12,935 nucleotides of DNA from Sphingomonas paucimobilis. GTDB lineage: Bacteria; Pseudomonadota; Alphaproteobacteria; Sphingomonadales; Sphingomonadaceae. Each line of letters opens with the position of its first letter. Within the stretch, counting starts at the first letter, position 1. The stretch spans positions 1 through 12,935 of the forward strand of contig CAMAQU010000028.1 in the NCBI GenBank assembly GCA_945860425.1, read 5' to 3'. Below, in pieces: positions 7,145 to 12,935 of this stretch. The position numbers and the translations under genes are program-made. Below the pieces are notes generated by a model that worked only from the letters and a program-made list of their open reading frames with translations, did not search any database and was not told the origin of the DNA.

Positions 7145-9934
7145 TCAGAACGTCACCCGAACACCGCCGCTGTAGCGACGGCCGAACCGTTCCCATTCGA
7201 TTGTCTGGTTTGTGCTCGCTGGCGTGGGTGTGCCTGTCGCCGTCAGCAAATTGCCAGGCTCTGAGTAGCGACGACCCGGTTGGTCCAGTAAGTTGGTCGC
7301 ATCGGCAAAGATTTCGACATTCTCAGTTATTGCATAGCGTATCGAGAGATCGAGTTCATCATCTGCAGCCCAGTAAGTGTCGCCCGCATCCGTCAAATCA
7401 TCAGCGATGCCATCCAGCCAAGTGCTGCGCTTTTGATATTGGAGACGCATTGAGAGGCCATATTTTTCATAATAGCCCCCAATGTTGTAAACGACGTCGG
7501 ACGTACCCGGCAGGCGTACCTTGCGGGCTGGCACCGAACCAATGGCTGGCTTCGTCACTTCGCTGTCGTTGAGAATGAAGTTGGCAGTGACGCCAAATCC
7601 ACCCATCCAGTCCGGCAGGCCAAGCGAACTCGTCCAAGGTTCCAACTGAAGCTGGGCTGCAGCTTCAAAACCATAAATGCGTCCGTCGCCGCCATTGGTA
7701 ATTCCCGAGAAGGTATAGGCCGAACGATCAACATTGTTGCTGTTCAGCGCATCCGACCCGAATGTGCGGGTTTCGCGGTAAAGGACATCCTTCACCTTCT
7801 TTGCGAATACCCCCGCCATCAAATAGCCCTGCGGCTTCATGTACCATTCGAAATAGGCATCGACGCCATAAGCGCGCTCCGGCTTGACGGCCGGATTGCC
7901 GCCAGAGATGCTCTGGTTGGAGTCGTTGACAGTGACGTTTGGCCGAAGCTGATCATAATCCGCACGGGCCGCGCCAGAATTGAAGGAGAGGCGCAGCTTC
8001 TTGGTATCGTCCACATTATAGTTGACGTGCATGCTGGGGAAAACGAGAGTCTGGCTCGATTCCGCCGTTACCGGGCCGCTAACGCCCGCGATTGTCCCGA
8101 CAGCGACACCCCGGTTCTTGACGTGCTCAACACGAACACCACCAACGGCAGAACCCCAGTCAAACTTGGCATTGCCCATCAGGAAGCCGGCATAAATCTG
8201 TTCACGAACATCAAAGATATTGCCCTTATTTGGCGCAAACGTGAAGTTCTTGCGCGCTGTTGCGGAGACCTGCTCCATCTTGTCCGTATCGAAATAGCGG
8301 AACGTATATCCCATCGGAATTTTGCCGAGGAAGGGCTGGTCGAGCGAGAATTGGTTATAGTCTGTCGGGATCCCCGCCGTTGTAAACTGGGCTGCTGTTG
8401 TGAGCCTAATCTCGCTTTCATCCACAGTCTTGGTGCGCTGGTCGAACTGGAACCCCGCGCGGAACGTCGCCTCGCCGCCAAAAAATTCCGTTTCGCGGGC
8501 GAGTACCAGCTTTCCCGTATAGGCCTTGGTCGTGTCCACCGCGTCTAGGATCGTCAAGGACGAAAGAGGCTTGGTAAAGGTATCGATGGCGGTCACGGCC
8601 GTACCAGCTTGATATCGGGTCGGGCTGGAAAGCTGGACCGTGTTGAACAGGCTTAGGGCGCCCACATTGGGGTCGGTGAAGTCATAGGAAACCGTGGGGC
8701 GCAAGGAGCGTGTGCTTGGGCTATCCCAGCTGGCTTCTCCGACGACCGAACGATCATCCTTTGATTCAGTAAAGTTTCCGAGCCATGTGAGCTTCCAGCC
8801 TTCCGAAAACTCATGATCACCGGTCAGCGTATTGGTGAAGATCGACTGACGGAACGCACGCAAGGTGGAGCGTTGACGAATGTCGATGCCATAGACCGTT
8901 CCTTGGGACGGCGTGTTGCCGATACATACATCGGCATAGCCCGTGTTGGTCGGCGTTGTGTTTGCCGCGATCGTGCATGCCGCTGTATCGGCGGTCAGAT
9001 CGCCCTGCCGATCGTCAAGGTCGAAACGGAAATTGTCACGCGCTTCATCGTCCTTGAAGATTGTGTAAACCGACCGCAGAGAGATTGTGTTGGCGCTATC
9101 GGGTTTCCAATCCAGACGGCCCGAAGCAGACCAATTGCGGCGCGTCAAACGGTAGAGTTTGTTCTCTGTTTCATGCGCCCAGAAGCGGGACGCGCTCCCC
9201 GGGCGTTGATCTTGCGAAACGCGTTCATAATCGGTTTCGAAATTGTCGGTGATCATGCCGCGTTCATAGAAGGTGCCCGACACCAGAATACCAATTTCGC
9301 CTTCACCCGCCTTGAAGCGGTCTGAGACAACAAGTGAGCCTTCATATTGCTTGCGATCGCCAAGCTCTGCGATGCCTGCGCCAGCCTTGCCGGCCACGTG
9401 AAGGCCGGAATAGTCAAAGGCTGAACGGGTGATCACATTTACGTTACCGGAAACCGTCTCGCCCGGCATGTCCGGCGTAACGGCCTTGGACACGATGATT
9501 TGCGATGCGATGGCGGAAGGGATGGAGTCAAAACGCGCGTCACGGCCTTCCGGGCTGACAACGTTGATCCCGTCAAACGACAATGTCGTCCAGTAATTCG
9601 GGGCACCACGAAGCGAGATATAACGGGCCTGGCCTTGATCGCGTTCAACCGCGACGCCCGGCAGGCGGCCTGCAGCTTGTGCGATGTTCTGATCCGGCAA
9701 GCGGCCGACCGAGTCGGAGGCTGCGACAGTGACGAGCGAATCCGCGTTCTTTTGAACTTGAAGCGCCGCTGCCTCTGACTCAGCAATTGGGCGCGCGCCC
9801 GTCACGATGATTTCGTCTTGCGCGACATCCGCCGACATTGCCGGAGTTGCATTTATGCCGCCGATGAAAACCGCCGAGCAAAGCAAGAAGCCTTTGAAGC
9901 TGCAGACGCGCAGAGACGAACGAGTGTAAAGCAT
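7145..9934 (-). CDS. TonB-dependent receptor, phytate-operon type
   Basis: An outer-membrane TonB-dependent receptor, 929 aa, of the large Xanthomonas/Caulobacter type (TIGR01782-like). A signal peptide ends near ATPAMSA (about 35), followed at once by a TonB box (DEIIVTG, 40-46). The plug contains LPDQNIAQAAGRLPGVAV (about 79-96), ISLRGAPNYWTTLSFDGINV (about 106-125) and VSGNVNVITR. The barrel runs to a terminal Phe (GVRVTF). A loop around residues 305-340 carries two Cys (AACTIAAN and ADVCIGN) that could pair. The gene heads the phytase/PhoX-like operon and lies behind a Pho-box-like site, so the likely ligand is phytate or a lower inositol phosphate, possibly with bound metal. Pairing of a TonB-dependent receptor with a beta-propeller phytase is known in Gram-negative bacteria; the ligand itself is inference. 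The start is ATG 9934, preceded by GGGGGA. Confidence 0.93.
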   Translation of the reverse strand: MLYTRSSLRVCSFKGFLLCSAVFIGGINATPAMSADVAQDEIIVTGARPIAESEAAALQVQKNADSLVTVAASDSVGRLPDQNIAQAAGRLPGVAVERDQGQARYISLRGAPNYWTTLSFDGINVVSPEGRDARFDSIPSAIASQIIVSKAVTPDMPGETVSGNVNVITRSAFDYSGLHVAGKAGAGIAELGDRKQYEGSLVVSDRFKAGEGEIGILVSGTFYERGMITDNFETDYERVSQDQRPGSASRFWAHETENKLYRLTRRNWSASGRLDWKPDSANTISLRSVYTIFKDDEARDNFRFDLDDRQGDLTADTAACTIAANTTPTNTGYADVCIGNTPSQGTVYGIDIRQRSTLRAFRQSIFTNTLTGDHEFSEGWKLTWLGNFTESKDDRSVVGEASWDSPSTRSLRPTVSYDFTDPNVGALSLFNTVQLSSPTRYQAGTAVTAIDTFTKPLSSLTILDAVDTTKAYTGKLVLARETEFFGGEATFRAGFQFDQRTKTVDESEIRLTTAAQFTTAGIPTDYNQFSLDQPFLGKIPMGYTFRYFDTDKMEQVSATARKNFTFAPNKGNIFDVREQIYAGFLMGNAKFDWGSAVGGVRVEHVKNRGVAVGTIAGVSGPVTAESSQTLVFPSMHVNYNVDDTKKLRLSFNSGAARADYDQLRPNVTVNDSNQSISGGNPAVKPERAYGVDAYFEWYMKPQGYLMAGVFAKKVKDVLYRETRTFGSDALNSNNVDRSAYTFSGITNGGDGRIYGFEAAAQLQLEPWTSSLGLPDWMGGFGVTANFILNDSEVTKPAIGSVPARKVRLPGTSDVVYNIGGYYEKYGLSMRLQYQKRSTWLDGIADDLTDAGDTYWAADDELDLSIRYAITENVEIFADATNLLDQPGRRYSEPGNLLTATGTPTPASTNQTIEWERFGRRYSGGVRVTF

Positions 9935-10011
9935 GGATCCCCCGAGATTTTTTGGAAACTTTAGAGCCTTATTGATCTACGGGGGGCGTGTTGCACCAAA
10001 GTGTCGTTTCG

Positions 10012-10029
10012 ATGACAGTTTTATGATCA
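10012..10029 (-). promoter_or_regulatory. Pho-box-like PhoB binding site
   Basis: Read on the minus strand, towards the receptor gene, this is TGATCATAAAACTGTCAT. Against the classical Pho box (CTGTCAT, a four-base A/T spacer, CTGTCAT/C), 15 of 18 positions agree: the downstream repeat is perfect, the spacer is AAAA, and the upstream repeat keeps TCAT. A weaker third unit (ACGACAC) follows at the next 11-bp step. The site ends 77 bp before the ATG of the TonB-dependent receptor, so PhoB under phosphate starvation is the expected activator of the whole operon. I see no clear -10 element at the usual distance. The remaining bases between 9935 and 10196 show nothing else I can name. Confidence 0.72.
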
Positions 10030-10196
10030 GTATTCGCACTACGTCGCAGCGGCTGCCGCGAGGCTGCGAAAGAGTGTGTCCACCGGAAAAAGCCGGGGCT
10101 TTTCAACTTAAGCGAGGTCAATTGGGGATTGGCAGTGCTGTCCGTCTAACCGCAACGAGCCTGCAATCGGCAGACCTGCCGCCTGATCCATCTCGA

Positions 10197-10856
10197 TTAT
10201 GGTGATGTGTTCTTTAGAGCCTCGAGATCGCGGGCCATCCAAGACTTGCGAAAGCCCTTGCCCGCCAACAGCCTCTGAAAATCTTCGCGGTTGTCAAAAT
10301 GCTGCAGCTGCCGATGATAATAGTTAACATATTCCAACAGGGAGAGGACGGCGCATCCGGTCGCAATGTTTCGATCAGCAAGACCCGCCGACCAAGCAGG
10401 CACCAGCCAACCCGCCAGAGCCGAAAGGCAGCCGACCAGGGAAAGAATTAACGCTGGCCGCTGCCAGACGGAAATACGGCGCAAAAGGATAGAGAAGCCG
10501 CCGCCCGTCCCGCTTAATTGTTGCACCTTGCCGCGCCAATATAAGGCTCCAATGATCAAGAGCAGCATCGTCGCGGCCATCGGCGCCAATGTGATCCAAC
10601 TGAACCGCCAACCGCTTAACCAAAACAGTAATAACGGCACGAACAGAACGTTTGCCGCTTCCATTTTCCAATAGGGGTCAAGCCGCTTCAACAGATCAGC
10701 GCGGATTATCTGGCCGCATGGTGGCGGGTCGTGGACTGGCGCCGCGTGTCCCAGCGCTTTGATCAAGCCATGGCAGCACGCAGTTGAGGAGTTTATCGCC
10801 TCCTGAACAGGCAGTTTGAGATAACAGCGATGACCGAGATACCTAAGGCACTGCAC
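10197..10856 (-). CDS. four-helix membrane protein, unknown function
   Basis: An inner-membrane protein I cannot assign to a named family. Four hydrophobic segments are visible in the 219-aa frame: NVLFVPLLLFWLSGW (about 69-83), WITLAPMAATMLLLIIGALYW (about 87-107), PALILSLVGCLSALAGWLV (about 134-152) and ATGCAVLSLLEYVNYY (about 165-180). The C-terminal part, EYVNYYHRQLQHFDNREDF followed by KGFRKSW, is aromatic and charged and looks conserved. The start is uncertain. GTG 10856 is the longest possibility but has a poorly spaced Shine-Dalgarno sequence, and residues 1-50 are Cys-rich and not convincing. ATG 10664 gives a 155-aa protein that begins right at the first helix. The gene lies upstream of the phytate operon on the same strand, but 262 bp and a Pho-box-like site separate them, so it is probably a separate transcript. 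Confidence 0.65.
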   Translation of the reverse strand: MQCLRYLGHRCYLKLPVQEAINSSTACCHGLIKALGHAAPVHDPPPCGQIIRADLLKRLDPYWKMEAANVLFVPLLLFWLSGWRFSWITLAPMAATMLLLIIGALYWRGKVQQLSGTGGGFSILLRRISVWQRPALILSLVGCLSALAGWLVPAWSAGLADRNIATGCAVLSLLEYVNYYHRQLQHFDNREDFQRLLAGKGFRKSWMARDLEALKNTSP

Positions 10857-10864
10857 ATCGTCAT
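10793..10864 (-). CDS. possible 23-aa hydrophobic leader peptide
   Basis: An ATG at 10864 is preceded by GAAGGGA with five bases between, an ideal Shine-Dalgarno arrangement. It opens a frame of 23 codons, MTMCSALGISVIAVISNCLF plus three Arg, ending with TAA. AGGAGG lies near its end (10799-10804). It overlaps the first codons of the longest frame of the membrane-protein gene in another frame. It could be a leader peptide, a single-helix microprotein, or the original start of the membrane protein cut off by a frameshift. Such a short frame may also be chance. Confidence 0.22.
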   Translation of the reverse strand: MTMCSALGISVIAVISNCLFRRR

Positions 10865-10866
10865 GC

Positions 10867-10892
10867 TTATCCCTTCAGAGTCGATGGGATAA
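10867..10892. repeat. 7-bp perfect inverted repeat between divergent starts
   Basis: TTATCCC (10867-10873) and GGGATAA (10886-10892) are perfect reverse complements, 12 bp apart. They lie between two divergent start codons: 2 bp from the minus-strand ATG at 10864 and 9 bp from the plus-strand ATG at 10902. The spacing suits a dimeric repressor site. On the minus-strand transcript one arm overlaps the Shine-Dalgarno sequence of the short frame. Chance remains possible for a repeat this short. Confidence 0.4.
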
Positions 10893-10901
10893 TACCAGTT
10901 T

Positions 10902-11123
10902 ATGGACGACGCCTGTCAAGAATTGCCCGGCCCTGCTGTTGAACACATCAGCCAGATGCTGACGCTGGCCGAGAGCAAGCATCAGGAGGCTATGGCGTTG
11001 CTCGGCACGCCCGATCCGAACGTCCTGCCACGCCTGACCGCGCCTGAGGTTGCGTTGCTCGGGCATCCCGCTATTGCCGAAGGATGCTCAGATCATTCGT
11101 GTGTCTCGTTGGGTCTTTTGTAA
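10902..11123 (+). CDS. small hypothetical protein overlapping receptor start
   Basis: A 73-aa frame of unknown function without signal peptide or membrane segment. By my count 43 of its first 61 codons end in G or C while only about 27 have G or C in the second position, the pattern of translated sequence in this kind of genome. It contains an internal repeat: EAMALLGTPD (about 29-38) and EVALLGHPAI (about 49-58), encoded by a shared 11-bp stretch 57 bp apart, a multiple of three. The last part, overlapping the receptor gene in another frame, looks less coding and holds the Cys/His residues (CSDHSC). The start ATG has only a distant GGGA (12 nt). The TonB-dependent receptor begins 40 bp before its stop, so coupled translation is possible. 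It could also be a leader frame that controls the receptor. I do not recognise a family. Confidence 0.45.
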   Translation: MDDACQELPGPAVEHISQMLTLAESKHQEAMALLGTPDPNVLPRLTAPEVALLGHPAIAEGCSDHSCVSLGLL

Positions 11124-12935
11124 CCGCTACGCCAATTCTGGCGGAAGAACGCGATATCTCCAGCGACGCGTCAGAAATCATCGTCTACGGCCGGTCAATT
11201 GATCAAGTCGGGATTGCGACAAGCGGTTCGGAAGGCGTGGTGGGCTATGCCGACTTTGAAAATCGTCCGATTAGCCGGGTGGGCGAGCTCGCCGAAAATG
11301 TACCGGGTCTGATTGCCACGCAGCATTCAGGCTCAGGCAAGGCCAATCAGTATTTCCTGCGCGGGTTCAACCTCGATCACGGGACAGACCTCGCGGGCTA
11401 TGTTGATGGCGCGCCGATCAACATGCGCAGCCATGGGCACGGTCAGGGATATCTCGATCTCAATTTTCTGATCCCTGAAATGGTCGAGCGGATCGATTAT
11501 GCAAAAGGGCCCTACCACGCAGGAGATGGTGATTTTGCCTCTGCTGGGTCAATGCGGTTTGTAACGAAGTCGCGCATCAGTCGCCCAATTGCCGAAGTGA
11601 CAGCAGGCTCTTTTGGCTATTGGCGCGGCTTGGTTGCAGGCAGTTCTGAATTGGGCAACGGCTCGCTGCTGGGGGCGTTCGACGCCACCGCGTCCGACGG
11701 GCCATGGGTACTCAATGAACGAACCCGCAAGTTCAACGGGCTGCTCAAATACACAGCGTCCGATTGGTCTTTGGGCCTTTCAGGCTATTCCAACCGCTGG
11801 ACATCAACGGATCAAGTTCCAGAACGCGCCATCGCTTCTGGTTTGATCCCGCGTAACGGTTACATTGATCCCAATCTCGGTGGACGTGCGGGAAGGATTG
11901 CGCTGACATTCAACGGCCAATTCGGTGACACAAAAGCCTCGGCCTATGCGATCGGATCGCGCCTTCAGCTCACGTCAAATTTTACTTACTTTCTCGATGA
12001 TCCCTTGCGGGGCGATCAGTTCCGCCAGGCCGATCGGCGCGGCGTGTTTGGCGGCTCGCTGCGGCATGAGTTTAAAAGCGATGGCGTCACTTGGCGTATT
12101 GGCGCCGATACGCGTTGGGATCGGATCGGCCAGGTTGGGCTCTACGATACAGCAATCGGCGAAGTTACGGGTACCATTCGCGAAGATCGCGTCGATGAAT
12201 TCGGGGGCGGCCTTTACAGTGAGGCGGAGCTGGCACTGACGCCCAAGCTGCGTGTTGTGCTTGGCCTGCGCGGTGATGCAATCGCCTATGATGTGCAGTC
12301 CGATCTGCCGCTCAACACTGGTCAGGGTTCTGCTGCAATCGTCACGCCCAAGGCGGCCTTGGCATGGCAGACAGGTGAGGGAGTTGAACTCTACGCCAAC
12401 TATGGAGAGGGTTATCATTCCAATGACGTTCGCGGAGCTACCATCCAGGTTGATCCAGCTAGCGGTGCGCCCGCAGATAGGGTTCCAGTCTTGGCTCGCT
12501 CCCGCGGGGCTGAACTGGGTGCGCGCATTGAGCGGTCCCGCTTGTCAGCCTCGTTGGTCGGCTATTGGCTCGACCTTGCCTCGGAACTCGTTTTTGTGGG
12601 AGATGCGGGGACCACCGAGCCGAATGACGCATCGCGGCGCTTCGGCAGCGAATTAGCCGTGTTTTGGCGGCCGATCGACGGGCTAACTCTCGACGGCACA
12701 GCAGCCTGGACCCATGCGCGGTTTCGGGGAGTGGAAGCAGGGCAAGATCACATCCCAGGCGCAACGCCTTTTGTACTGGGTGGCGGCGTGAGTGCGAAAA
12801 TCACGCCTAGCATGACGTTGACAGCGCGCTTGCGGCATTTTGCAGGTGCGCCGCTGATCGAGGATGGTTCGCAGCGTTCGCAAGCAACGAACCTTGTGAA
12901 CCTGGGCGCCTACTGGGAAGCCGGGCGAGTGCGTG
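11084..12935 (+). CDS. second TonB-dependent receptor, 3' end outside window
   Basis: A TonB-dependent outer-membrane receptor whose 617 codons in view contain no stop, so the gene continues past the right edge. ATG 11084 gives a clean signal peptide, MLRSFVCLVGSFVTATPILA (1-20), followed by a TonB box (EIIVYG, 31-36). The plug has ELAENVPGLIATQHSGSGKA (68-87), YFLRGFNLDHGTDLAGYVDG (90-109) and PINMRSHGHGQGYLDLNFLI (111-130). Barrel strands follow, including ELYANYGEGYHSNDVR, the usual signature region. I associate the SHGHGQGY-type plug with a group of proteobacterial receptors whose ligand I do not know; the His residues at 99, 117 and 119 hint at metal or a metal chelate only weakly. AAGG directly abuts the ATG with no spacing, so initiation probably relies on coupling with the overlapping small frame. 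No Pho-box-like site lies upstream. It differs from the phytate-operon receptor in plug sequence. Confidence 0.92.
   Translation, partial: MLRSFVCLVGSFVTATPILAEERDISSDASEIIVYGRSIDQVGIATSGSEGVVGYADFENRPISRVGELAENVPGLIATQHSGSGKANQYFLRGFNLDHGTDLAGYVDGAPINMRSHGHGQGYLDLNFLIPEMVERIDYAKGPYHAGDGDFASAGSMRFVTKSRISRPIAEVTAGSFGYWRGLVAGSSELGNGSLLGAFDATASDGPWVLNERTRKFNGLLKYTASDWSLGLSGYSNRWTSTDQVPERAIASGLIPRNGYIDPNLGGRAGRIALTFNGQFGDTKASAYAIGSRLQLTSNFTYFLDDPLRGDQFRQADRRGVFGGSLRHEFKSDGVTWRIGADTRWDRIGQVGLYDTAIGEVTGTIREDRVDEFGGGLYSEAELALTPKLRVVLGLRGDAIAYDVQSDLPLNTGQGSAAIVTPKAALAWQTGEGVELYANYGEGYHSNDVRGATIQVDPASGAPADRVPVLARSRGAELGARIERSRLSASLVGYWLDLASELVFVGDAGTTEPNDASRRFGSELAVFWRPIDGLTLDGTAAWTHARFRGVEAGQDHIPGATPFVLGGGVSAKITPSMTLTARLRHFAGAPLIEDGSQRSQATNLVNLGAYWEAGRVR

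Noticed and set aside
8027..9325. Two plus-strand frames (173 and 170 codons) within the receptor gene
   Set aside because: Both lie inside the barrel-coding region of the TonB-dependent receptor and resemble no family.
10168..10181. CGGCA-GACC-TGCCG hairpin after the membrane-protein gene as a terminator
   Set aside because: The stem is only five base pairs and no T run follows in either direction.
9933..10205. Plus-strand 90-codon frame between the receptor and the membrane-protein gene
   Set aside because: It covers the Pho-box-like site and leader of the receptor, has no ribosome site at its start, and its translation looks random.
11613..12656. Short frames on both strands in the right part of the window
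   Set aside because: All are shadows of the second TonB-dependent receptor, which is continuously open in its own frame.

Overview
The window looks like chromosome of an alphaproteobacterium, most likely Sphingomonadales. This rests on recognising protein families by eye: a TonB-dependent receptor of the Xanthomonas/Caulobacter type, an alginate-export-like porin, a sphingomonad-type glycosyltransferase and an alphaproteobacterial-style Pho box. No database search was run. Genes are densely packed, with several 3' or 5' overlaps. I see no insertion sequence, CRISPR array, rRNA or tRNA.

Left part (1-4719): the end of a GT4-type glycosyltransferase enters from the left edge. It meets tail to tail an acyl-CoA dehydrogenase of the ACAD10/11-like type, which follows an alginate-export-family outer-membrane porin on the same strand. 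Divergent from the porin is an orphan ParA/MinD-type ATPase whose stop overlaps the next gene.

Centre (4711-10029, minus strand): this is the most coherent unit. A three-gene operon runs from a Pho-box-like site (10012-10029) through a TonB-dependent receptor, a beta-propeller phytase 5 nt downstream, and a Tat-exported PhoX/DUF839 phosphatase overlapping the phytase stop by 4 nt (ATGA). I read it as a phosphate-starvation system for using phytate (inositol hexakisphosphate) or other organic phosphate: capture or import at the outer membrane, dephosphorylation by the phytase, and further ester hydrolysis by the PhoX-like enzyme.

Right part (10197-12935): a four-helix inner-membrane protein of unknown function is followed by a compact divergent region. 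That region carries a perfect 7-bp inverted repeat (10867-10892) and one or two small reading frames. A second TonB-dependent receptor then starts at 11084 and stays open past the right edge. It lacks a stop codon inside the window, so a search for complete ORFs would miss it. Its substrate is unknown.

A possible theme is phosphorus economy. The phytate operon scavenges phosphate, and the left-edge glycosyltransferase resembles the type alphaproteobacteria use to make phosphorus-free glycolipids under phosphate limitation. The second link is inference.
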